The position numbers were made by a program, and so were the translations under genes. The notes beneath the pieces were generated by a model. That model did not search any database. It was given only the letters and a program-made list of their open reading frames with translations, and was not told the DNA's origin. This document shows positions 1-7,270 of a DNA stretch of 12,418 nt, piece by piece. Where the stretch lies: positions 1-12,418 of the forward strand of contig CAZLPW010000059.1 of assembly GCA_964561495.1 (NCBI GenBank), written 5' to 3'. Within the stretch, counting starts at the first letter, position 1. Each line of letters starts with the position of its first letter. The stretch comes from CAZLPW01 sp964561495. GTDB taxonomy: Bacteria; Fidelibacterota; Marinisomatia; Marinisomatales; UBA1611.

Positions 1-424
1 GCAACTTCTCCATTTCCCCCATACCCATATAAACAGTGCTTGAGGTAACATCAGGCTGGATAATTTTTCTTTCTCCAGAAACTATAACTATCTCACCTTC
101 TATAACAGACTGGCTCAGCTGAACATCAAGCACAGTTGATAAGGAGCCCTCAACATATACATTTTGAAAAGTTTTCTGTTGACGGCCAATATAATCAAAC
201 CTAACACTATAAGTTCCAGAAGGAATTCCAATAATGGTATACTTACCCTGGGCATCACTTACAGCTCCTAGATTTGTCTCTAATATTGAAATATTTACAC
301 CTATTAACGGATTCAGGTCCTCTGCAGTTAAAATTTTTCCCCTTATCTTTCCAAAATCTCCAGATGCCAGTAACGCACTAAAGAAAAAAGAAATTTTTAA
401 AATCATGAAAATATTCTTATTCAT
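1..424 (-). CDS. TonB-dependent receptor, N-terminal part (runs off the left edge)
   Basis: Reading leftwards from the ATG at 424-422, 141 codons are open to the window edge. Residues 1-20 form a signal peptide (MNKNIF, then a hydrophobic stretch ending SALLASG). Residues about 25-95 form a carboxypeptidase-regulatory-like beta-sandwich (GKIRGKIL, NPLIGVNISI, GKYTIIGIPSGTYSVRFDYIG), the usual N-terminal extension of SusC-like and related receptors. The next segment (EGEIVIVSGERK to TSSTVYMG) looks like the TonB-box and early plug region. The plug and barrel lie outside the window. Such receptors import large ligands across the outer membrane using TonB energy; the ligand cannot be told from this part. 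The start codon overlaps the last 8 bases of the preceding sulfatase relic (ATGAATAA), so it is probably translationally coupled and belongs to the same transcript as the ABC ATPase. Family assignment is firm; substrate is unknown. Confidence 0.85.
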   Translation of the reverse strand, partial: MNKNIFMILKISFFFSALLASGDFGKIRGKILTAEDLNPLIGVNISILETNLGAVSDAQGKYTIIGIPSGTYSVRFDYIGRQQKTFQNVYVEGSLSTVLDVQLSQSVIEGEIVIVSGERKIIQPDVTSSTVYMGMGEMEKL

Positions 425-650
425 TTGGGGAAATATCTTCCTTAATTATATTAGCGTTCCAAATATTTATTCGTTTTTTTATAGCAACTACTTTTTCAGG
501 GTGCATAGAGGAAATTTCATTTCCCATAAAACCGTAATAGGGGCATCCATGGTCATCACCTATTATTAATACGATATTAGGTGGGTCATCATCTTTTGAA
601 TTACATGAAAACAATATAATAAAAGTTAAAGGAAGAATATATCTCTTCAC
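417..650 (-). pseudogene. Sulfatase relic: lipoprotein leader and first strand of a sulfatase, internally deleted
   Basis: The frame begins at a GTG (650-648) overlapping the ATPase stop codon (GTGA) and gives 77 residues. An ATG lies further upstream at 674 but would extend into the ATPase gene. The N-terminus is a lipoprotein leader (ILFSC lipobox, Cys16). It is followed by PPNIVLIIGDDHG and PYYGFMGNE, which match the opening of type I sulfatases, where the Asp-Asp pair binds Ca2+. A full sulfatase has about 450-550 residues and a C/S-x-P-x-R site for formylglycine; neither is present. After GNE the text becomes MHPEKVVAIKKRINIWN, which resembles the closing helix of many sulfatases. The gene therefore looks like its two ends joined in frame across a large internal deletion near bases 505-518. 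Both end overlaps with neighbours remain intact. It cannot be an active sulfatase. The C-terminal match is from memory and is inference. Confidence 0.6.
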
Positions 651-1693
651 TTGATAAGATTTCCAGAATCGCAATCAAAAAACATGATTTTTTCTGGAGG
701 AATATTGATACATAATGATTCTTCCTTCTTGGATAATTCCTTGAGCTCAACGCAAATTTTTTGTTCTCCCAGATAAGTATTTATTAACCATGAAGAACCT
801 TGATAATCATAGGATTCTACTTTTACAGGAATACCCGTATCGCTAATAATTATATCAGCAGGTCGAATTCCAATTCTAAAATCAGATTTAGGAATATTTA
901 TTTCATCCTTTTCAATAATTTTATTTTGCTCAATATATACACCTAAATCAGAGTTCTCCGTATCCAGAATATTCATTTTTGGATGACCTATAAACTCAGC
1001 AACAAAAACATTTTCTGGCTCATGAAAAATTTGTTCTGGTTTTCCTATTTGTTGTATGACCCCATCCTTTATTATCACAACTTTATCTCCCAGTGACATA
1101 GCCTCAGTTTGGTCATGGGTTACATAAATCATAGTAGTCTTAAGTTCATTGTGAAGTGTTCTAAGCTCATCTCTCAAGCTTATTCTTAAATTAGCATCTA
1201 AATTTGAGAATGGTTCATCAAACAGAAATAAAACTGGATTTTTTATTAATGCTCTGCCTACTGCCACTCTTTGCATTTCACCCCCTGATAAAGACCCAGG
1301 TTTTCTTGATAATAAATTATCTATTTTTAATTTTCTTGAAACGTTTAGGACTTTTTTTTCAATTTCAAATTTGTCAACTTTCTGTAACTTAAGTCCTAAT
1401 GATAAATTTTGATATACAGTTTTATGAGGATATAAAGCATAATTTTGAAAAACCATTGCAATATTCCTATCTTTTGGATCTAATAATGATATATCCTTGC
1501 CTTTAATTTTAATTTGGCCAGAACCAGGTTTTTCAAGTCCGCAAATTATTCTTAATAAAGTTGATTTTCCGCACCCAGAAGGACCCAGTATAACTATAAA
1601 TTCACCCTTTTTGGCAGAGAGCGAAAATTCATTGAGAACACATTTATCTCCAAAATATTTTGTTACCGAACTTATCTCAACCTGATTGTTCAT
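647..1693 (-). CDS. ABC transporter ATP-binding protein, MalK/UgpC (CUT1) type
   Basis: This 348-residue ATPase should energise import through a two-permease ABC importer of the carbohydrate uptake type 1 class. All nucleotide-binding motifs are visible: Walker A GPSGCGKS (37-44), Q-loop Gln83, signature LSGGEMQ (135-141), Walker B LFLFDE (155-160), D-loop SNLD, and switch His193 in VTHDQTEA. The phrase VAEFIGHPKMN (231-241) and the remaining 110-residue C-terminal TOBE-like region are typical of MalK, UgpC and MsmK. The family usually has 350-380 residues, so it is complete. No permease or solute-binding protein lies in this window, so it either serves a transporter encoded elsewhere (as MsmX-type shared ATPases do) or the rest of the locus is further left. 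A GGAG at 1707-1710 is about 12 bases before the ATG, farther than usual. Its TGA stop overlaps the GTG of the sulfatase relic. The sugar is unknown. Confidence 0.9.
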   Translation of the reverse strand: MNNQVEISSVTKYFGDKCVLNEFSLSAKKGEFIVILGPSGCGKSTLLRIICGLEKPGSGQIKIKGKDISLLDPKDRNIAMVFQNYALYPHKTVYQNLSLGLKLQKVDKFEIEKKVLNVSRKLKIDNLLSRKPGSLSGGEMQRVAVGRALIKNPVLFLFDEPFSNLDANLRISLRDELRTLHNELKTTMIYVTHDQTEAMSLGDKVVIIKDGVIQQIGKPEQIFHEPENVFVAEFIGHPKMNILDTENSDLGVYIEQNKIIEKDEINIPKSDFRIGIRPADIIISDTGIPVKVESYDYQGSSWLINTYLGEQKICVELKELSKKEESLCINIPPEKIMFFDCDSGNLIK

Positions 1694-1718
1694 ATCTTGA
1701 AATAACTCCGATTAAATT

Positions 1719-2627
1719 TTATTTGAGAAATGTCATTTTCCGTGTTTGAGTAAAGTTTTCTGTTTTAATCTGATAGTAATAGATTCCACTTCTTAAACCG
1801 GTGTTATCTACAATCAATTTATGCTTACCCTTTTCTAAAAACCCTTTATATAAAGATTTTATGAGTCTTCCCTGTAGGTCATATACAGATATTGCGACAA
1901 ATTCAAAAACAGGAATTGAAAATTCAATAATTGATTGAGGATTAAATGGATTGGGATAGTTTTGACTAATAAAATAACCTTTTGGCAATTGATTATTATA
2001 CTCGACACCAACGGTTCCTCCAATTATATTAACTATGTGATTCATTGAAGTATCTGTCATATTGGGATCTGCAACATTTTCTTCAGAATTCAGAAAATCA
2101 AGCATACCCCAAGTATTAACAGTTGTAATGTATCCGATAGGGTATTCACCATTTACACTATTTTCAGTATTAAAATTCAGAGTTACTTCATGTACAGCAT
2201 CCGCATCATAATAATCTCCAACATCAGACATTAGGAATGTCCACATCATCCCATCATTTATTCCAATAACAGTATCAATATCTGCGCAGCTACTAAATTC
2301 AAGGCTATCTTCTAAAAACTGTTCCTCTGTACATATCCATTTTTTCCCAGAGTCTGGGTCAAGGATCATATTTCCAGAGGGAGTCTCAGGGTCAGTTGAT
2401 TCAAAGGTACCAGATTCAAACTCCCAACCTATTGGGTGTAAAACACCTATGATTCCATGATGAGGATTGGTGGCCTCTTCGGCAATTGCTGATATATTCA
2501 AAACAGACGTAAATATTTGTCCAGCCTCAATCTCTGCTGGCTGTTCTACATCTTCAATTAGACAACCTGCAAAAAACACTATTATCATAATTGAATTAAA
2601 GAAGACACTAATTACACTTTTTTTCAT
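1719..2627 (-). CDS. Secreted lipobox protein with T9SS type A C-terminal sorting domain
   Basis: With the start at 2627 the protein has 302 residues. Residues 1-22 are a lipoprotein-like leader (KK, hydrophobic core, FFAGC lipobox with Cys22). Residues about 23-205 form an unrecognised, mostly beta, acidic region. Its opening (VEQPAEIEAGQIF, then NPHHGIIGVLHPIGW) recalls immunoglobulin-like modules of some Bacteroidetes surface lipoproteins such as the DUF4961 group, but that is only a resemblance. Residues about 217-302 are a T9SS type A tail: NYPNPFNP (223-230), SVYDLQGRL, SGIYYYQ and a final Lys. The predicted route is Sec export followed by T9SS-dependent surface delivery. A lipobox plus a T9SS tail is an unusual pairing, because the cargo should be freed from the inner membrane; the Cys may simply sit near a signal peptidase I site. 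Cys99 and Cys114 could form a disulfide. Function unknown. Confidence 0.8.
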   Translation of the reverse strand: MKKSVISVFFNSIMIIVFFAGCLIEDVEQPAEIEAGQIFTSVLNISAIAEEATNPHHGIIGVLHPIGWEFESGTFESTDPETPSGNMILDPDSGKKWICTEEQFLEDSLEFSSCADIDTVIGINDGMMWTFLMSDVGDYYDADAVHEVTLNFNTENSVNGEYPIGYITTVNTWGMLDFLNSEENVADPNMTDTSMNHIVNIIGGTVGVEYNNQLPKGYFISQNYPNPFNPQSIIEFSIPVFEFVAISVYDLQGRLIKSLYKGFLEKGKHKLIVDNTGLRSGIYYYQIKTENFTQTRKMTFLK

Positions 2628-2634
2628 AGTCATG

Positions 2635-2639
2635 CTCCT
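2635..2639 (-). promoter_or_regulatory. Shine-Dalgarno site AGGAG that selects the start at 2627
   Basis: On the minus strand AGGAG is followed by two in-frame ATG codons, at 2633 and 2627. The first is only one base away, too close for initiation, while the second has a normal 7-base spacing. The start at 2627 is therefore preferred. This is the clearest ribosome binding site in the window; most other genes here have weak sites or rely on overlap with the previous gene. Confidence 0.7.
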
Positions 2640-2659
2640 AACTAAATAATTTTCAAAAT

Positions 2660-3346
2660 CTATAAAATATTATTTTTTACTAAAATTTCCTTCCATTTTT
2701 GGTACCCTAAACCATTAAGATGCAAACCATCATTCGAGTATCTTTCATCAAGATTCCCATTTTTATCAGTGAAATATTCAAATAAATGTATATAACTAAC
2801 TTTATTTCGTTCAAGATTCTTTATCAAAGAATTTAATTTTTTAATTTTTTCATTATTATAGTCTGGTCTAGGCAACAAAAACTTATTTGAATTTATTGGC
2901 AAAACAGATTGTATATATAAATCAGTCTCAGGGGCAAAAGAAGTTATTTTATCAATAATGATTTTATATTCACTAATTATTTTATCAATACCATCTGATT
3001 GGCCCAAGTTATTTGTTCCTATCAATAAATATACAGATGATGGTTTACAGGTTTTGAGAAAATCAATTCGATTAATTATACCACCAGTAACATCCCCGCC
3101 AATACCTCTATTAATAATATTGAGCCCATCAAAAAGTTCATTCCAATTACAGCCAGCCGTTATACTATCTCCCAACATGATGATAGCACCATCTTTAATT
3201 TTCAAAGTATTAAAATGCGAAACTTTCGACTCGTGAGCGAGTCTAAAAGCTCGCGCCCAAAAATCATTATCATCTGGATATATAATAGACAATATCAAAT
3301 ACCATACAAGCAATAAATTAAATACATTTTTTCTTTTTTCAATCAA
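2660..3346 (-). CDS. SGNH/GDSL-family hydrolase (esterase or lipase-like), exported
   Basis: The 228-residue product carries the conserved SGNH blocks in order: GDSIT with nucleophile Ser61, GIGGD with oxyanion Gly (81-85), GTNN with oxyanion Asn112 (110-113), and DGLHLN with the catalytic Asp206 and His209. The middle part, including VYLLIGTNN and SVLPIN, resembles platelet-activating-factor acetylhydrolase gamma and sialate or xylan O-acetylesterase members, so removal of an acyl or acetyl group from a lipid or glycan is likely. Residues 5-24 (KRKNVFNLLLVWYLILSIIY) look like a signal peptide or membrane anchor. The start must be TTG at 3346, since a TAA lies three codons upstream and no in-frame ATG follows before the leader; no good ribosome site is visible. 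It sits 51 bases after the FG-GAP gene and 32 before the lipobox/T9SS gene. Catalytic class is confident; substrate is not. Confidence 0.85.
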   Translation of the reverse strand: MIEKRKNVFNLLLVWYLILSIIYPDDNDFWARAFRLAHESKVSHFNTLKIKDGAIIMLGDSITAGCNWNELFDGLNIINRGIGGDVTGGIINRIDFLKTCKPSSVYLLIGTNNLGQSDGIDKIISEYKIIIDKITSFAPETDLYIQSVLPINSNKFLLPRPDYNNEKIKKLNSLIKNLERNKVSYIHLFEYFTDKNGNLDERYSNDGLHLNGLGYQKWKEILVKNNIL

Positions 3347-3397
3347 GACGGATTAGTTTAAGTGTTTTAGAATATATATAAAAGACGATTCATAGAT

Positions 3398-5149
3398 TTA
3401 TTTTAAAAAAGTTATAACTCTTGAAACTGACTTATTTTTACTTAAAATATTAATAATATAATTCCCTGAAGGCATTCCTGTTAAACTTACCTTGATCTGA
3501 TTTGTGTGTTTCTTTATTGCATCATGTAATTGTGTTTTTACCAAATTACCTCTTAAATCATAAACGCTTAACCTAATTGGGTAATAATTAATTGGAAAAA
3601 CATCAACTATGGCTTGATCATTAAAAGGATTTGGGTAGATACTACGTATTAAAAACTTATTACTAATTTGTTTTTTAAAGCCTACGGAAAGTGAGGCTGC
3701 TCCTGTTCCACGGAATAAATAATTTTTTTTATTTATTTCTGATTCCAGAAACATTTCTCGATATCCATCTGGCCAATAAACTACAACGGAATCAATTGTT
3801 GTTATGTTTGCCATTCCAAAATGGACATCAAGAGTATTCTGACTACAATAACCGTTTCCCGCAGATACAAAATTTAATTGGCTAATGCCTTGATGATGTA
3901 GCTCGATTGTAGATCCGATTGAAAATAAATTGTAATTAGACTGTCTCAAGCAAAAAATAGCCCAATTATTTTGATCAGAATCGTTCCTTAATAGATTAAT
4001 AGACCCTATACTAGAAGAATGGCCTACCAGTATCATATCTAGATCACCATCCTGATCAAAATCACTAAATGCAGATCCATACCCATTATTATTAATCATC
4101 GCTCCAGATTCTTGTCCCAACATATTAAATGTAGAGTCACCTTCGTTAATTAGAATGGAATTGAATACACCCCCAAAAGCTGTCTCATTATTATTATATA
4201 GATCAACCCAGCCATCATTATTTGCATCAAAAAAGAAAGTGCCCCAGCCCATACTTCCTGGGATATCTTCAGTTCCTGAGGATGCACTTATATCAGAAAA
4301 AACTCCATCCTCAGAATTTAGCATTAAAGAATTTTCATAAAGATTTGTTGTATAAAAATCAAATAACCCATCTCGATTGATATCACCAAAGGAAACCCCC
4401 ATCCCCATTACCTCCAAATTTGTGTTAGAGATTGCTGAAATATCTGAAAAAAACCCGCCATCATTTCTAAGTAAAATATTCCCATTGTTGTTATCCTGTG
4501 TGATAAATAAATCTTGATCACCATCTCGATCATAGTCAATAAAACCCAGACCCATAATGATTCCTGCAGCCAAAGGGCCAGCAGCCCCAACATTTTGAGC
4601 TACTTCTGTAAAAGTATTATCACCATTATTTCTAAATAGTTTATTTGATGGATATAATAACCCTACATATAGGTCTATATAGCCATCATTGTTATAATCT
4701 ACCCAAGAGCATCCTCTAACCTGGTCTTGAACACTGATCCCAACCAATGAAGTAATATCTTGAAATGTTCCATCCCCATTATTCTGAAAAAAAATACTAG
4801 ATCCAAGAGATGCTCCAACAAAAACATCAAAATCACCATCATTATCATAATCACCTGCAACTGCTGTTCTAGCCTCCATCATCATACCAATATTCGATTC
4901 AAATGAAACGTCAGAAAAAGTCATATCCCCCTGATTGCGATATAGATGAAGGCTACTTCCATTGCGCGTAGTAAATAATATATCATCGAGATCATCATTA
5001 TTATAATCAAACACGCAAACACCTTCAGACATTCCAGAAAAAGATATTCCTGATTCATATGTAATGTCAGTAAATAACACCTCTCCAAGCAATTTACTTT
5101 GAATTAAAAATATCAATGAAAAAAATAAAATATTTTTATTATTCATCAT
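3398..5149 (-). CDS. Secreted seven-bladed FG-GAP/VCBS propeller with ASPIC/UnbV domain and T9SS tail
   Basis: This 583-residue protein has a signal peptide (residues 1-22) and then seven Ca2+-loop repeats of the form DxDxDGxxD: D48, D100, D151, D205, D256, D308 and D363. They are spaced 51-55 residues apart, matching a closed seven-bladed beta-propeller like integrin alpha heads. The first copy is weaker (DYNNDDLDD). Residues about 410-462 match the ASPIC/UnbV domain (GSTIELHHQG, SAGNGYCSQN, VHFGMAN, VVYWPDG). Residues about 498-583 are a T9SS type A sorting tail (IYPNPFND, SVYDLRGNL, SGNYIINI). It should be released to or attached on the cell surface by T9SS; propellers of this kind usually bind proteins or glycans rather than catalyse. 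No strong ribosome site precedes the paired ATG codons at 5149 and 5146. It heads the minus-strand run and diverges from the barrel gene across 71 bases. Confidence 0.9.
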   Translation of the reverse strand: MMNNKNILFFSLIFLIQSKLLGEVLFTDITYESGISFSGMSEGVCVFDYNNDDLDDILFTTRNGSSLHLYRNQGDMTFSDVSFESNIGMMMEARTAVAGDYDNDGDFDVFVGASLGSSIFFQNNGDGTFQDITSLVGISVQDQVRGCSWVDYNNDGYIDLYVGLLYPSNKLFRNNGDNTFTEVAQNVGAAGPLAAGIIMGLGFIDYDRDGDQDLFITQDNNNGNILLRNDGGFFSDISAISNTNLEVMGMGVSFGDINRDGLFDFYTTNLYENSLMLNSEDGVFSDISASSGTEDIPGSMGWGTFFFDANNDGWVDLYNNNETAFGGVFNSILINEGDSTFNMLGQESGAMINNNGYGSAFSDFDQDGDLDMILVGHSSSIGSINLLRNDSDQNNWAIFCLRQSNYNLFSIGSTIELHHQGISQLNFVSAGNGYCSQNTLDVHFGMANITTIDSVVVYWPDGYREMFLESEINKKNYLFRGTGAASLSVGFKKQISNKFLIRSIYPNPFNDQAIVDVFPINYYPIRLSVYDLRGNLVKTQLHDAIKKHTNQIKVSLTGMPSGNYIINILSKNKSVSRVITFLK

Positions 5150-5220
5150 TTTTTTGAATATTTGTAATAATCATTAGTAATTTTAAAATTAAATCTATAA
5201 ATAGTTAAAATATTAGTAAA
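5150..5220. promoter_or_regulatory. Divergent promoter region between the propeller and barrel genes
   Basis: These 71 bases are almost entirely A and T and must hold promoters for both directions, since the flanking genes diverge. On the plus strand TATAAAT at 5196-5202 is a plausible -10 box 19 bases before the ATG at 5221, though its -35 partner is not clear. No operator-like palindrome and no strong Shine-Dalgarno site are visible. The presence of promoters is inferred from gene arrangement; the exact boxes are weakly supported. Confidence 0.3.
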
Positions 5221-6210
5221 ATGTTAGTTGTTAATAATATAAAAAAACATTTAATAAAATATTCATTTTTTATATCTTTATTCGTATTCTTGCAATTAAA
5301 TAGTGGATATGCGCAAGGAGGGATTAGCTGAAGGAGACCTCTGCTTCCAGGTGGAAGTCTATTAAAATATTCAGATGCTATTATTGGTCAAATTTCTATT
5401 GGCGTTTCATATGAGCATGAACAATTAGACAAAGCTATCTATGGACAAAAACCTATTCCTAACTATAACAAGGAGAGGACTTTTAATAGCAGCTTGACAC
5501 TAATAACTAATTATGGAATTACAAACCAATTTAGTTTAACCGCCTTTTTCCCATTTAGATATATACTTAACGAGAAAGTTTTATTTAGAGGACAAAACCA
5601 AAACCAATATGATGGTGGAAAATATTTTAGAGAATCATATGGACTAGGAGATATAATACTCCAGACTAGATTTCATAAAGATTTTTTTAGTGGAAACATC
5701 CCAATTATTTTTGGTATCGGTTTAAAACTCAGCAATGGAGAAATAAATGCGACTGATTTATATGGAGAAAGAATATCTGATAATTTACAAGTAGGGACTG
5801 GAAGCGTAGACCCTGTGTTCTCAATATATTTTAATAAAAATATAGGAAAATTTCTTCTATCAGCTGGTACATTCAGTCGAATAAGTGGCAACGAAAATAT
5901 TTATGGATATCGATATGGAAATGAACTTCATACTCTTATTAACCTAGATTATTTTGAAAATTATATTATTTATGGAGGCATACAGTTTAGCCATCTGCTT
6001 ACTACTAGAGACTATTACGAATATGGAAAAATCACAAGAGATAGAGGAGGTCAAAGCGTCTATTCTGCTGGGAAATTAGGGATTAAATTAACAGATAAAC
6101 TTGACGTAGAAATGACCGTCCAGATACCATTACTCCAGAATATGAATGAGAGTCAGTTGATCTCTCCTATGTTAGTACAATTTGGATCTTTATATAGGTT
6201 TACAATATGA
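5221..6210 (+). CDS. Putative outer-membrane beta-barrel selenoprotein (in-frame UGA, Sec37)
   Basis: From the ATG at 5221 the frame encodes a signal peptide (IKKHLIKYS, then FFISLFVFLQL, ending GYA at residues 29-31), then QGGIS, then UGA at 5329-5331. It continues in the same frame for 292 more codons to TGA at 6208-6210. The whole is 329 residues if UGA is read. The rest has alternating strand patterns (NQFSLTAFFPFRY, FLLSAGTFSRI, NYIIYGGIQFSH) and ends YRFTI with the penultimate aromatic usual for outer-membrane barrels; it resembles transporter or MetA-type barrels, without a firm family. Stopping at UGA would leave only a signal peptide, and starting after it would leave a barrel without export signal. 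A SECIS-like hairpin follows the UGA. No other Cys or Trp occurs in the protein. The next gene starts inside its stop (ATGA). Alternatives are a nonsense mutation from TGG, CGA or TGC, or a sequencing error. Confidence 0.65.
5329..5360 (+). promoter_or_regulatory. Candidate bacterial SECIS element following UGA
   Basis: UGA at 5329-5331 is followed by a 12-base linker and a hairpin. The 5' arm CUUCC (5344-5348) pairs perfectly with GGAAG (5353-5357) around the tetraloop AGGU (5349-5352). G5343 and U5358 add a wobble pair, and AGA (5335-5337) could pair with UCU (5358-5360) across a bulge instead. The loop begins after 17 bases, within the UGA-to-loop range I recall for bacterial SECIS elements, and it has a G among its first two bases as their consensus asks. 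From memory, E. coli fdhF also has 17 bases between UGA and the AGGU of its loop. The bulged U required by E. coli SelB is not evident, so recognition would differ in detail. The same bases encode part of RRPLLPGGSL. Confidence 0.55.
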
Positions 6211-7259
6211 GAACCTCCTTTTATTTAGTAATAGCTCTATTATTATTATTTTCCTGCTCACTATATATTGATGAAGAAAAACCAGACATATTTTTTAAGT
6301 ATACAGATTTCGAAGTTTTAGAACTAGGTAGCTCCTTTTCTGATATGCTAATAACTGAAAATGGGAGTTTGATTTTTTTAGCAGATTATAGCAATAATAA
6401 AATCATTAAAATTAGTTCTGAAGGTTCAATGGAAATTCAAGATTATACCTTGGTTGGTTCACACCCTTCAGCGATTGATCTTAATCCAAAAGAATCTAAG
6501 ATTGCTGTTGCTCTCGAGGGTGAATCAAAAATAAAAATACTAGATGTCAATTCCTTAAACATTGATAATTCTTTCCCTATTTCTCTTATGAACGTCAATG
6601 ACCTTATTTTTATGAATGATTCTATTCTCACTATATCATCTGTTACAGATCCCGCCTGTATTACATTAAATATTAATAGTGGTAACCAAAAATCTCAGTC
6701 TGTGCTTAATGGTGAACTTGCAGTCGACAAAAATAGAAGTATTTTATATGTTGCAACTATGTCATCTATAAAAAAATATAATTGGGATGGTGAAAGTTTT
6801 TCTCAAGATCCGAATATATCAGACCCATATGGTTTCGTTGGCAGCATAAACCATTTTCTATATGAACCAATAAATAATACTATTTTTACATGCATTAGAA
6901 ATAATGAAGAAAACTCTAGTGTACAACATGTTTATTCTTATAATGCAAATAGCATGACATTTTCTGGTAAATATTTAACCAAATCTGCTGGTCTTGCAGT
7001 CGGAGTTTCTGGAGATGGGAATAGAATATTTATAGCTCCTACTGATGCTGATGATATTGGTGTATTTATTATTGAGTTCAATTACGAAACAAAGTTAGAA
7101 AGTAACTATTACTTGTCCGCGGGGAATTTAACCAAACGCGGACTTGTCTTACATACTGAATCTTCTTATATCTATACTCTGGTTAATATTCCAGGCGATG
7201 ATAACTCTTTTGAGCCCTATAATAATTATTTGTATGATCTCCAGCGTATAAAAATATAA
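6207..7259 (+). CDS. Lipoprotein with beta-propeller-like repeats, partner of the barrel protein
   Basis: The 350-residue product begins with a lipoprotein signal (MRTSFYLVIA, then LLLLFSC with lipobox Cys17) and should be anchored in an outer membrane leaflet or the periplasm. The rest is built of short beta repeats with the YncE or surface-propeller look: SLIFLADYSNNKIIKIS, HPSAIDLNPKESKIAVA, SKIKILDVNS, SILYVATMSSIKKY, and VGVSGDGNRIFIAP. Roughly six or seven such units suggest a beta-propeller. No catalytic motif or cofactor site is recognised. Its ATG at 6207 overlaps the TGA of the barrel gene (ATGA), so the two are almost certainly co-translated and may form an outer-membrane complex, for instance a periplasmic or surface cap on the barrel. 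The coupling also argues that ribosomes reach the end of the barrel gene, which needs the upstream UGA to be passed or translation to restart. It converges with dnaE2, separated by 11 bases, with no hairpin terminator visible. Confidence 0.75.
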   Translation: MRTSFYLVIALLLLFSCSLYIDEEKPDIFFKYTDFEVLELGSSFSDMLITENGSLIFLADYSNNKIIKISSEGSMEIQDYTLVGSHPSAIDLNPKESKIAVALEGESKIKILDVNSLNIDNSFPISLMNVNDLIFMNDSILTISSVTDPACITLNINSGNQKSQSVLNGELAVDKNRSILYVATMSSIKKYNWDGESFSQDPNISDPYGFVGSINHFLYEPINNTIFTCIRNNEENSSVQHVYSYNANSMTFSGKYLTKSAGLAVGVSGDGNRIFIAPTDADDIGVFIIEFNYETKLESNYYLSAGNLTKRGLVLHTESSYIYTLVNIPGDDNSFEPYNNYLYDLQRIKI

Positions 7260-7270
7260 ATCCTCTTTTC

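Noticed and set aside
234..569. A 111-codon plus-strand open frame
   Set aside because: It lies opposite the TonB receptor and sulfatase relic, and its translation shows no recognisable domain.
5329..5331. UGA read as Trp by an altered genetic code
   Set aside because: UGA is used as the apparent terminal stop of other genes here, including the ABC ATPase and the barrel gene itself, so a general recoding does not fit.
5494..6210. A shorter barrel gene starting at TTG 5494
   Set aside because: It lacks a signal peptide and drops about 54 residues of in-frame sequence after the UGA; the 5221 frame with its export signal explains the gene better.
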